Below, piece after piece: positions 32,142 to 38,686 of a stretch of DNA of 38,686 nucleotides; the first letter of the stretch is position 1, and every line of letters begins with the position of its first letter. The translations under genes and the position numbers were made by a program. The notes below the pieces were generated by a model. That model was not told the origin of the DNA and made no database searches. It saw nothing but the letters and a program-made list of their open reading frames with translations. Source of the stretch: Ligilactobacillus animalis KCTC 3501 = DSM 20602 (lineage in GTDB: Bacteria > Bacillota > Bacilli > Lactobacillales > Lactobacillaceae); NCBI RefSeq assembly GCF_001434535.1, contig NZ_AYYW01000026.1, forward strand, positions 1 through 38,686. Reading direction: 5' to 3'.

Positions 32142-32951
32142 TTAAAAACTATTTTCGTATCGCTGATGGAAGAATTTTGCTTTTAAGAAAGATGTTCCTT
32201 TTTTCCACCAGTTGACCCCTTCAACGTAAACAAGGGGTAATTCTTTGATTTGTGTAGGAGAAATATTTCCCCATTTGATTTGTTGTTGCAACCAAACATT
32301 AAAGATTATTTCACTAACTCGACCGTAAAATCTTTGCTGGAAGGCAGATAACTCAGTCGAACCCATTTTCTTTTCAAGCTCGAATAGGATATCAAATAGC
32401 CAAGTACAGTATTGATCCATCAAGTCTTTTTTCATGATAGCCATGTTAAACATGTAACCAGAGGTTTTGCCTAAAACTTCATCGTATGTAGCTAAGTAAT
32501 CAGGATATTTTTCACTGATTATTTCGCGAGTGGCATCTAACTGGTTTGAATAGTGAGTGTGCTCATAATGTGAATACAATGTTTCAATATAGTAATGTCT
32601 TTTTTTAGGAAGTAAGACACTGTATTGATCTAACATTGGGAGCAATTCATTACTTTTGATGACCCAATTGAGCCGCTCTTTACCATGACGGTGTTTGGAA
32701 CCAAAATGGCGACGGTAGTGGGCTAATCCAATGTAATCAGTGTCTAGATTTTTCCAAGCCCAATATAGGCCGGTCAATTCACTATAGCTATCATTTTTTT
32801 GAGAGATGTTTTCTCCCACATTATCTTTTTGGTAACCCAAGTCAATATCTGGATGTAATGCAGCACCTACATGCAATGGGAGATACATTTCAGCATTAGG
32901 CATTGCATACTTTTTGTGGGTTGCAACGACTATTTTAACTTTATTTTCCAA
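32142..32951 (-). CDS. DUF4422 glycosyltransferase
   Basis: 269 residues. VKIVVATHKKYAMP at the N terminus, SYSELTGLYWAWKNLDTDYIGLAHYRRHF (about 56-84) and LFDILFELEKKMG later are hallmarks of DUF4422 proteins, common in exopolysaccharide clusters and thought to be inverting transferases. There is no membrane segment. It lies 7-16 bases upstream of the priming transferase, so the two share a transcript. The sugar transferred is unknown. Confidence 0.85.
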   Translation of the reverse strand: MENKVKIVVATHKKYAMPNAEMYLPLHVGAALHPDIDLGYQKDNVGENISQKNDSYSELTGLYWAWKNLDTDYIGLAHYRRHFGSKHRHGKERLNWVIKSNELLPMLDQYSVLLPKKRHYYIETLYSHYEHTHYSNQLDATREIISEKYPDYLATYDEVLGKTSGYMFNMAIMKKDLMDQYCTWLFDILFELEKKMGSTELSAFQQRFYGRVSEIIFNVWLQQQIKWGNISPTQIKELPLVYVEGVNWWKKGTSFLKAKFFHQRYENSF

Positions 32952-33074
32952 AAGGTTTCTCCTAATCTATAACTCATCATTAGTATTAAAGTAAAGATAA
33001 TACTACCCATACTAATATAGCACAAATTGAAAAAAATTTCTTTAAAAATTACTAGTCATGTAGTCGGACAAAAG

Positions 33075-33968
33075 CTAGTTTTTATTAGCTTTATCGAGTA
33101 TCTCGATCAAGTTATGTGAATACTCTTTTTCAAATTTCCGTGCAAAGAAATAATCGTTTGTCAAAATAGCATCCAAGTCATGCTCGTCTAGGATCGCTGG
33201 ATAACTGTTATGTTGTTTTTCCCATTTAATATAGCGGTGATGATCATTAATGATCCGTTCACTATACTCTGGGGAGTTACATAGAATAGTTTGCATCCAA
33301 AATTCATCTGAGAAGCAACCAGTCTGCAGCATTTTTTGTAAATTAGGATGTGATTCGAGATATTCAACACAATAATTAGCTGCATCTCGGGGAAGATCGA
33401 CCCAATTTGCACCGGCATAGATCTCAAGATCAATACCTAATTTTTTAAATTTATCAATTCTAAGTAAAGTTTGCCCTAAGAGTAGCGCACGGTGGTAAAA
33501 TTTGCCAAAGAAAGTTCGGCGATTGATCTGATCATAGTTGAAGTAATATTTTTGCCACCAAATGATAGGTTCACCTGATTTTTTGACCTCGGAAGCTTTT
33601 TCGTAAGTCATATAGATCTTAGTGTCATTTTCAAATCGTTGATACAGATCATCGACATTTTGAGTGATCCAATCTTGACCAGATATCACATGAAGATATG
33701 AGATATCTGGGTCAGATAAAGCTAGTTTCATTAAACGAACAGTGGCTTCACCGATACTCCAGCTTCCCCAATTAACTGCTACTTCGGATATATATTGGAT
33801 ATTATGATCTGCTAGACTAGATAGCTCTGTTGCAGTGATATTCATTTTTTTATCAAAATGGATATATACTTTAAAAGAACGATTAAGTTTTAACGCTAAT
33901 TTTTTTACTTGTGGAAAATTTTTGTGGGCAAGGATCAAAATAGCTTGCATAGTAAGTTTTTTTGCCAA
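33075..33968 (-). CDS. Core-2/I-branching type glycosyltransferase (GT14-like)
   Basis: About 297 residues. AILILAHKNFPQVKKLALKL, FKVYIHFDKK, YISEVAVNWGSWSIGEATVRLMKLAL and YLHVISGQDWI are typical of the Branch (PF02485) family; ANWVDLPRDAANYCVEYLE and CFSDEFWMQTIL match its second half. It probably adds a branch sugar such as a beta-linked hexosamine. Three starts are possible: ATG 33995 (no ribosome site), TTG 33968 (8 bases after AAAGGA, my choice) and ATG 33950. It is first in the minus-strand block. Confidence 0.85.
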   Translation of the reverse strand: MAKKLTMQAILILAHKNFPQVKKLALKLNRSFKVYIHFDKKMNITATELSSLADHNIQYISEVAVNWGSWSIGEATVRLMKLALSDPDISYLHVISGQDWITQNVDDLYQRFENDTKIYMTYEKASEVKKSGEPIIWWQKYYFNYDQINRRTFFGKFYHRALLLGQTLLRIDKFKKLGIDLEIYAGANWVDLPRDAANYCVEYLESHPNLQKMLQTGCFSDEFWMQTILCNSPEYSERIINDHHRYIKWEKQHNSYPAILDEHDLDAILTNDYFFARKFEKEYSHNLIEILDKANKN

Positions 33969-34023
33969 AAAGGCAGTCCTTTCTTTTTTATTCATTATCT
34001 ATCTTAGCCATATCTATATTAAA

Positions 34024-34054
34024 AAACAAGTTGTAGAAAAACTACAACTTGTTT
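34024..34054 (-). terminator. Terminator of the metal ATPase gene
   Basis: A perfect 13-bp stem, AAACAAGTTGTAG/CTACAACTTGTTT, then TTT on the minus strand, immediately after the ATPase stop at 34057. Confidence 0.9.
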
Positions 34055-34056
34055 GC

Positions 34057-35859
34057 TTATTTTTCATGGGAATAGCGAGCCCGTAAGCCCCAAAGGATCG
34101 AAACGGTGTCGATGACTTCTTGAAACATTGCGCCTACGATCGCGGGGATCCACCCGGTGCTGGCAACTAACATTAAGAAGACACAGATGAAGATCCCGAT
34201 CAACACAGCTTGACGTGCAATGCGTAAAGTATCTTGGGCGATCTCAACTGCTTTAGCGACTTTTAGCAGGTCATCTTTTAAGATCACGACATCAGCTGAT
34301 TCACTGGCTGCTGTAGCTCCATGCGCCCCCATAGCGATCCCGACATCAGCGACGGTCAATGAAGGAGCATCGTTGACCCCATCGCCGACCATGATGACAG
34401 GATGTTCACTTTCAGGCACTGTCTTTAAAGCCTGGATCTTTTCTTCAGGCAATAATTTTGCTCTGACATCATCGATCCCGACTTCTTTAGCGATCGTTTG
34501 GGCAATAACTTGTTGGTCACCAGTTAACATCATCAAGTGTTTAACTCCATGGTCGCGTAAAGATTGCATCGTTTGCGCAGCTTCGGGACGTAATTTATCG
34601 ATAAAGGTGATCACTCCGATGTATTGGTCGTTTAAACTGATATAGACACAAGTTTGCGTCGTTTCAGCGATCTTGGCTGTTGGAGCCACAAATGAAGCCT
34701 TTCCGACTTTGACGGTCTGACCAGCGATCTGTGCAGTGACCCCGTTACCTGTAACTTCAGATAATTGCTGAACTTCTAATAACTTGACCTCATGTTTAAC
34801 AGCATAATTGAGCAATGAGCGGGCTAGGATATGACCTGAAGATTGTTCGGCACTAGCTGCATAACCTAAAAGTTCTTCTTTGGTCGTACCGGACACGGGT
34901 TTTATCTGATCGACAAAGAGTCGACCGCTGGTGATCGTACCGGTCTTATCAAAGGCAGCTGTTTTGGCTGTGGCCATCTTTTCCAAGACGTTCCCAGTTT
35001 TGACCACGATCCCGTTACGTGACGAACGGCTCATCCCGGACACCAAAGCCACTGGAGCAGCTAAGATCAACGGGCAAGGTGAAGCTACGACCAAAACTTC
35101 GGCAAAGCGCACAGGATCTTTGGAAACAAACCAAGCGATCCCAGCGATCACAAAGGCGATTCCAGTAAATGGAACGGCATAGCGATCAGCCATCCGGACA
35201 AAATGAGCGGGTGTGCTGTCGGCTTGTTTGACTAATTGGATCAAGCGCTGATATTGACTATCTTTAGCGAGTTTATCAACTGTCATCGTTACTGCAGAAT
35301 CACCATTGATCGAACCAGAATAGATAGTATCGCCGATATTTTTAGTGATCGGTCTAGATTCACCGGTCAAGCTCGATTCATCAAACATGCTACTGCCTTT
35401 GATGACATGGCCATCGACTGGGACGGTCTCACCCGGTTTAACGACCAATTGATCGCCGATATTAGCTTCATCGACTTTGATATCGACAAGTTTATCAGCC
35501 ACGACTTTGTGAGCGGTCTGGGGTGAATTATCGAGTAAGGCTTTTAATTCGGTATGAGCCTTTTTAGAAGCATAGTCTTCGAGCGAATCGCCACCGACTA
35601 ACATGATCAAAACGATCATTGCTGCCCAATATTGGCCGACAGCAAGTGTCGCAGCGACCGCAGTGATCGCTAGGAGATCGACACCATAGCTGCCTGAGCG
35701 TAATGTTTTGATCATTTCTTTTAACATGGATAAGGCGATCAAAGTTCCGGTGGTAGTAATGATGATCTGCGCGACTAAACTAAGGCCAAAGCCAAATTCT
35801 AAGATCGCTGAGACCACCGCGATCGCAATGATCAAGCCTAATTTTGTTGAATGTTTCAT
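34057..35859 (-). CDS. P1B-4 type heavy-metal ATPase (ZosA/PfeT-like)
   Basis: 600 residues. There is no N-terminal metal-binding domain. The actuator motif LTGESRP, the metal-site motif SPCPLI with Cys262, the phosphorylated Asp304 in DKTGTIT and the hinge MVGDGVNDAPSL are all present. The SPC motif places it in subgroup P1B-4, whose Firmicute members ZosA and PfeT move zinc or iron and belong to the PerR regulon. The start is ATG 35859, about 9 bases after GAGGGG; an ATG at 35868 is too close to that site. A PerR-type box lies 77 bases upstream. I infer iron or zinc transport linked to peroxide stress. Confidence 0.88.
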   Translation of the reverse strand: MKHSTKLGLIIAIAVVSAILEFGFGLSLVAQIIITTTGTLIALSMLKEMIKTLRSGSYGVDLLAITAVAATLAVGQYWAAMIVLIMLVGGDSLEDYASKKAHTELKALLDNSPQTAHKVVADKLVDIKVDEANIGDQLVVKPGETVPVDGHVIKGSSMFDESSLTGESRPITKNIGDTIYSGSINGDSAVTMTVDKLAKDSQYQRLIQLVKQADSTPAHFVRMADRYAVPFTGIAFVIAGIAWFVSKDPVRFAEVLVVASPCPLILAAPVALVSGMSRSSRNGIVVKTGNVLEKMATAKTAAFDKTGTITSGRLFVDQIKPVSGTTKEELLGYAASAEQSSGHILARSLLNYAVKHEVKLLEVQQLSEVTGNGVTAQIAGQTVKVGKASFVAPTAKIAETTQTCVYISLNDQYIGVITFIDKLRPEAAQTMQSLRDHGVKHLMMLTGDQQVIAQTIAKEVGIDDVRAKLLPEEKIQALKTVPESEHPVIMVGDGVNDAPSLTVADVGIAMGAHGATAASESADVVILKDDLLKVAKAVEIAQDTLRIARQAVLIGIFICVFLMLVASTGWIPAIVGAMFQEVIDTVSILWGLRARYSHEK

Positions 35860-35935
35860 AATTAACATCCCCTCGTAAAAAATAATTTCAGTTCTACTTT
35901 ACTTAAACCGTAACACCAAAAATAACTAAAGTAAA

Positions 35936-35967
35936 TTAGAATCGTTCTAAATAATAATGGTTCTCAA
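35936..35967 (-). promoter_or_regulatory. PerR/Fur-type operator of the metal ATPase gene
   Basis: TTAGAATCGTTCTAA (35936-35950) fits the PerR-box pattern TTANAATNATTNTAA at all but one defined position and is a 6-3-6 palindrome. A second related half-site series, AATGGTTCTCAA (35956-35967), lies 16 bases away. Confidence 0.6.
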
Positions 35968-36091
35968 TTAGCGGGGATAAAACCTTGATTTAATGGGGTT
36001 TGTGTATTCAGGTAAAAAAAGTGTAATTGAAAAAGGTTATCAATTAGAAGGCTCGATGTATAAAAAGGCATAAAATGTATATTGATACAAA

Positions 36092-36133
36092 AAAAGTAGC
36101 CAGCCAATACATATGTATCGGCTGGCTACTTTT
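36092..36133 (-). terminator. Terminator of the DegV gene
   Basis: AAAAGTAGCCAGCC pairs with GGCTGGCTACTTTT, and an inner ATACATATGTAT palindrome extends the stem; T-rich tail on the minus strand. The 100 bases to its left, up to the PerR box, hold no gene. Confidence 0.9.
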
Positions 36134-36145
36134 ATCTATATGGTA

Positions 36146-37009
36146 TTAAGCGTCAGTTTTTTCAGGCTTTTCTGCCAAAGTGATCACACCCACGGCATTC
36201 AAACCGGTATGCGTCATGATGATCGGACTGGTCAAACGAGCTAGATAACTGGCATCGCTATTTTCTGGTAAGATCGTTTCTTTGATCTTTTCCAAAAATT
36301 CAGGATCAGTCCCGACATTTGAAAGCGAAAGAGCTTGGATCGGATTATCTTTGTGTTGTTCTGCTAATTCTTTGCAATGCTTGATAAAAGTTTTACGACT
36401 GCGGCCTTTTGTGAAGACATCAAGGCTGTGTTCATTTAAGCGGACAATGATCTTCAAGTTGATCAATTTTGTCAAGGCCCCGGCAAAGCGACTCACACGC
36501 CCACCAGCAACCAAACAATCGAGATTATCGACTAACACATCAACTGTAGTCCGTGAATAGATATCAGCACAGTGTTCTTTGATCTCTGCGATGGTTTTGC
36601 CTTCACGGGCGTCTTTAGCAGCAGCTAGAACTTGGAAAGCTAGCCCACGGTCCGTTGATTTACTGTTGATCACGGTAACTTCAGCGTCTGACATGTCAGC
36701 AGCACTGAGCGCTGTTTCAAATGTCCCGCTCAAAACATCGGAAATCAAGATCGCTAAGACTTGGCTTCCGTCTTTGCCTAATTCATTGAAGGTGTCGATG
36801 AACCGTCCCATCGCTGGTTGACTTGTCTTAGGGATGTTACCCTTACGTAATTGTTCCACGAGTTCTTCACGGCTGATATCCTCACCATCGATGTAGTTCT
36901 TACCATTTACTTCCACTGATAGGGGGATGATCGTAATGTTATTTTCTTTTATTTCTTCAGGTGTCAATTGGACAGATGAATCCGTAACGATTTTGATCGG
37001 TTTTGTCAT
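36146..37009 (-). CDS. DegV family fatty-acid-binding protein
   Basis: 287 residues, standard DegV length. IKIVTDSSVQLTPEEI at the N terminus, ISREELVEQLRKGNIPKTSQPAMGRF (about 49-74) and ILISDVLSGTFETAL (about 88-102) are the DegV signatures; the serines in TSQP and SGTF are those that contact fatty acid. DegV proteins (FakB) present bound fatty acids to the kinase FakA for phosphorylation and phospholipid synthesis. The start is ATG 37009, 11 bases after AAGGAG. It is a single-gene unit. Confidence 0.93.
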   Translation of the reverse strand: MTKPIKIVTDSSVQLTPEEIKENNITIIPLSVEVNGKNYIDGEDISREELVEQLRKGNIPKTSQPAMGRFIDTFNELGKDGSQVLAILISDVLSGTFETALSAADMSDAEVTVINSKSTDRGLAFQVLAAAKDAREGKTIAEIKEHCADIYSRTTVDVLVDNLDCLVAGGRVSRFAGALTKLINLKIIVRLNEHSLDVFTKGRSRKTFIKHCKELAEQHKDNPIQALSLSNVGTDPEFLEKIKETILPENSDASYLARLTSPIIMTHTGLNAVGVITLAEKPEKTDA

Positions 37010-37128
37010 AGTATATTTAACTCCTTGGATCAAGCTCTATAATATTAATCATTTCCATTATATTATAACTTTTATGGCTTGTGAACCAATAAGAAATAGG
37101 ATCCAAGTCTAGCAAAATCAACTGTTTT

Positions 37129-37860
37129 TTAGAGATGGTCGTATTTTTGCCTGAGATGATCTTTGATGAGTTTAGCTTCATTTTCCGTTGTGATCCCGTG
37201 TTCACGATAGATCAAGCTGATGATCATCAATAAGTAATCATCAAAGAGCGTGGCCAGTGAAAATGTACGCTCGAGTTGTTCATCTAAATAATAGAGAGGT
37301 GTAGTCTTAGTAGTCAGGTCAAAAGCACTACTTAGCTCATGGATGAGTTGGCGCAGGCGATAATAGATGGTAGCAGTTGTTTTCAAGTTGCAAAGATAGG
37401 TCTTTTTATTGATAGGCAAGATAAAACGAGTCTTAGGATCGTGGTCAAAGATAATAGCGATGTGGGTCGGATCGACAAAATAGTTGTAATCGACGTGATC
37501 GAGTCTGAGCCAGCTAGTTGGATGGCGAGTGTAGCCACTTAGCGGGACGAGTAAGATCTTTCCCCAAACGTAAGGCAGACAAGGGGGCTTTTTAGCAAGG
37601 GGGCTGATAAGGCAACGGGCCAGTAAAAGCCCAACCGGTTGGCGTTTGATAAATTGATTGACTAGACGGGTGGATTCCTTGTCACTGATGATGACTCCGC
37701 GTTTGGCGTCTAAGATCAAGGAGCGACAATTTTTGAGCCCAAGATCATGACAATCCCAGAGCAAAAGCGAGGTCTGCGTATCTAAAGTTGCATCAGCATC
37801 AAAATATCCTTGACGATAGAGCGCATGTACGCCATTTAGGTCTAGAAAGACGGTTTCCAT
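37129..37860 (-). CDS. ComK-like competence transcription factor
   Basis: 243 residues, larger than Bacillus ComK (about 190). The core resembles ComK: KKPPCLPYVWGKILLVPLSGYTRHPTSWLRLDHVDYNYF (from about 90; compare the FPTxSP..xCxWI..HI region of ComK), which forms the DNA-contacting surface. Flanking parts are diverged. AGGAGGAG precedes ATG 37860. It stands head to head with a ComX/SigH-like sigma gene, so this looks like a competence-control locus. Family assignment is by pattern only and is less secure than for the sigma gene. Confidence 0.65.
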   Translation of the reverse strand: METVFLDLNGVHALYRQGYFDADATLDTQTSLLLWDCHDLGLKNCRSLILDAKRGVIISDKESTRLVNQFIKRQPVGLLLARCLISPLAKKPPCLPYVWGKILLVPLSGYTRHPTSWLRLDHVDYNYFVDPTHIAIIFDHDPKTRFILPINKKTYLCNLKTTATIYYRLRQLIHELSSAFDLTTKTTPLYYLDEQLERTFSLATLFDDYLLMIISLIYREHGITTENEAKLIKDHLRQKYDHL

Positions 37861-37914
37861 AAAAATTCTCCTCCTAAAAATTAAGTGAATTTACACAAAA
37901 TTCAAGTTATTTCA

Positions 37915-37939
37915 ATACTTCAAAATTATTTGGAAGTAT
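37915..37939. promoter_or_regulatory. 25-bp inverted repeat between comK-like and sigma genes
   Basis: ATACTTCAAAAT and ATTTGGAAGTAT are inverted copies with one mismatch around a central T. It sits upstream of the sigma promoter and of the comK-like start, placed to act as a shared operator. Confidence 0.55.
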
Positions 37940-37968
37940 CTTTCAAACTATAAAAAATTCATTTGTGC

Positions 37969-37974
37969 TATAGT
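37969..37974 (+). promoter_or_regulatory. Extended -10 promoter of the sigma gene
   Basis: TATAGT preceded by TG at the extended -10 position (TGCTATAGT). No good -35 box is present, so an activator may be required. Transcription should begin near 37981. Confidence 0.55.
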
Positions 37975-37985
37975 AGCTGATGAAT

Positions 37986-38118
37986 AGTTTGGACTCCAGC
38001 ATAACAGGCTTTATGCGGAGTAAAAAAGCTACATGCAGGATTTTGTTGTTGAGATGCAGGTTTTGTTTGATATGATCTGGTCGTATGCTAAAAACAGTTT
38101 AGGGCCCTAGACCAAACT
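37986..38118 (+). promoter_or_regulatory. Structured 5' leader of the sigma gene
   Basis: AGTTTGG (37986-37992) pairs with CCAAACT (38112-38118) and encloses an 11-bp hairpin ACTCC-GCATAA/TTATGC-GGAGT (37993-38021, one bulge), a 6-bp hairpin ATATGA/TCGTAT (about 38071-38086) and two direct repeats, ATGCAGGATTTTGTT (38033-38047) and ATGCAGGTTTTGTT (38054-38067). The leader ends a few bases before the ribosome site AAGGGAAG. It matches no leader family I know. Confidence 0.5.
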
Positions 38119-38141
38119 TTTAAGCAAGGGAAGTCTAGTTG

Positions 38142-38686
38142 ATGTATGAAACAGGATTTGCATATTTGTTGCAAGCAGAACATGAGAAAGTTATCTATGG
38201 TGTATTGAAGCGTTTGAATGTATCCCGTCAAAGTCCCGATTATGAGGATCTAGTAGTCGAGGGGCAGATCGCTTTTGCTCAGGCTTATTGTGCTTATTGC
38301 CAAACACATGACAGTGTTACAGAGGAAGCAGTGATGCCTTACCTCTATCAGAAGGTCAAGTGGCGTCTGTTAGACCTATTGCGCAAGCAGACGCGGACCA
38401 AGCAAAGAGAATGTGGGTTACCAGAGAATGCTGATGAACTATGGATGACTGTGAATTGTCAAAATGATGACGTTATTATAAGAGATTTATTGGAAAGGCT
38501 ATGGAACTTATGTACACCAAAAGAACGTAAATTTTTAGAAATACAGCTGTATTCTAACTTAAATTTAGTAAAAAAAGCCAAAATGTTGGAAATTAGTCGA
38601 AAAACGGTGTATAAGTATAAACAGGATATTTTACCTGAATTGTCAAATCAAGTTAGAAAAAACTACATGCTCATTTGTAATGTACT
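38142..38686 (+). CDS. ComX/SigH-like alternative sigma factor, cut by the window end
   Basis: 181 codons are visible with no stop. The small sigma-70 form has a region 2 (YEDLVVEGQIAFAQAYCAYC, then YLYQKVKWRLLDLLRKQTR) and a C-terminal helix-turn-helix (NLVKKAKMLEISRKTVYKYKQDIL), with no region 1 or 3, as in ComX/SigH-type competence sigma factors of lactobacilli. ATG 38142 follows AAGGGAAG by 8 bases. The last 53 bases (LPELSN onward) are the inverted copy of the left window end and may not belong to the original gene: either the gene is interrupted by a repeat there or its tail is duplicated. Confidence 0.75.
   Translation, partial: MYETGFAYLLQAEHEKVIYGVLKRLNVSRQSPDYEDLVVEGQIAFAQAYCAYCQTHDSVTEEAVMPYLYQKVKWRLLDLLRKQTRTKQRECGLPENADELWMTVNCQNDDVIIRDLLERLWNLCTPKERKFLEIQLYSNLNLVKKAKMLEISRKTVYKYKQDILPELSNQVRKNYMLICNV
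38634..38686. repeat. Right copy of window-spanning inverted repeat
   Basis: Exact reverse complement of bases 3-55. Here it forms the 3' visible end of the sigma-factor reading frame. The match begins abruptly at CCTGAATTG. Confidence 0.9.

Noticed and set aside
34220-34645. 141-codon plus-strand frame
   Set aside because: Antisense shadow of the metal ATPase gene; no ribosome site or family. The same applies to the other frames opposite fruK, fruA, DegV and the glycosyltransferase genes.
1-38686. CRISPR arrays, tRNA or rRNA genes, prophage or conjugation genes
   Set aside because: None seen on either strand; the only repeats are those listed.

Overview
The window looks like chromosomal DNA from a low-GC lactic acid bacterium of the family Lactobacillaceae. 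The evidence is the gene content (fruRKA operon, DUF711/ACT pair, YdbS/YdbT pair, ComK-like and ComX/SigH-like competence regulators, exopolysaccharide genes), strong AGGAGG-type ribosome binding sites, T-rich intrinsic terminators and low GC. I cannot fix the genus from the sequence alone. No tRNA, rRNA, CRISPR array, phage gene or intact transposase was seen.

Layout. 1-2940 (minus strand): a ydbS/ydbT-type membrane PH-domain pair, with ydbS broken by a frameshift at an A7 run, and two small unknown proteins. 3072-6513: an NrtR-type Nudix/winged-helix regulator, the decayed remnant of a Gtf3-type glycosyltransferase gene, then an MFS drug exporter with its MarR regulator. 6632-8605: a strong promoter, a leader of about 310 nt carrying two tandem copies of a structured RNA element, then the ACT-domain (UPF0237) and DUF711 (UPF0210) genes. 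8763-12455: the fructose operon fruR-fruK-fruA. 12606-17385: an LTA-synthase-family phosphotransferase overlapping a GT-C-like membrane protein. 17437-19086 (minus): an amino acid permease behind a leader peptide with nine threonines and an attenuator-like hairpin. 19175-19190: a near-perfect parS (ParB-binding) site.

19230-33995 is a cell-surface polysaccharide region in two convergent blocks. The plus block holds an acyltransferase, a DPM1/GtrB-like glycosyltransferase, GtrA, a Wzy-like polymerase, UDP-galactopyranose mutase, a Wzx-like flippase, two galactofuranosyltransferase-like genes and a second Wzy-like protein. The minus block holds a GT14-like transferase, a DUF4422 transferase, the priming sugar transferase, a GT2 and a GT4. 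Together they could build, flip and polymerise a galactofuranose-containing polysaccharide. No chain-length or tyrosine-kinase regulator genes are in the window.

34057-38686: a P1B-4 metal ATPase under a PerR-type box, a DegV fatty-acid-binding protein, a ComK-like competence regulator and, divergent from it, a ComX/SigH-like sigma factor that runs off the right end behind a folded leader. The first 55 and last 53 bases of the window are inverted copies of each other, so both ends run outward into the same sequence.

Best candidates for undescribed biology: the tandem RNA element before the ACT/DUF711 genes (6751-6972), the threonine attenuator before the permease (18857-19086), and the structured leader plus 25-bp inverted repeat at the competence-regulator locus (37915-38118).
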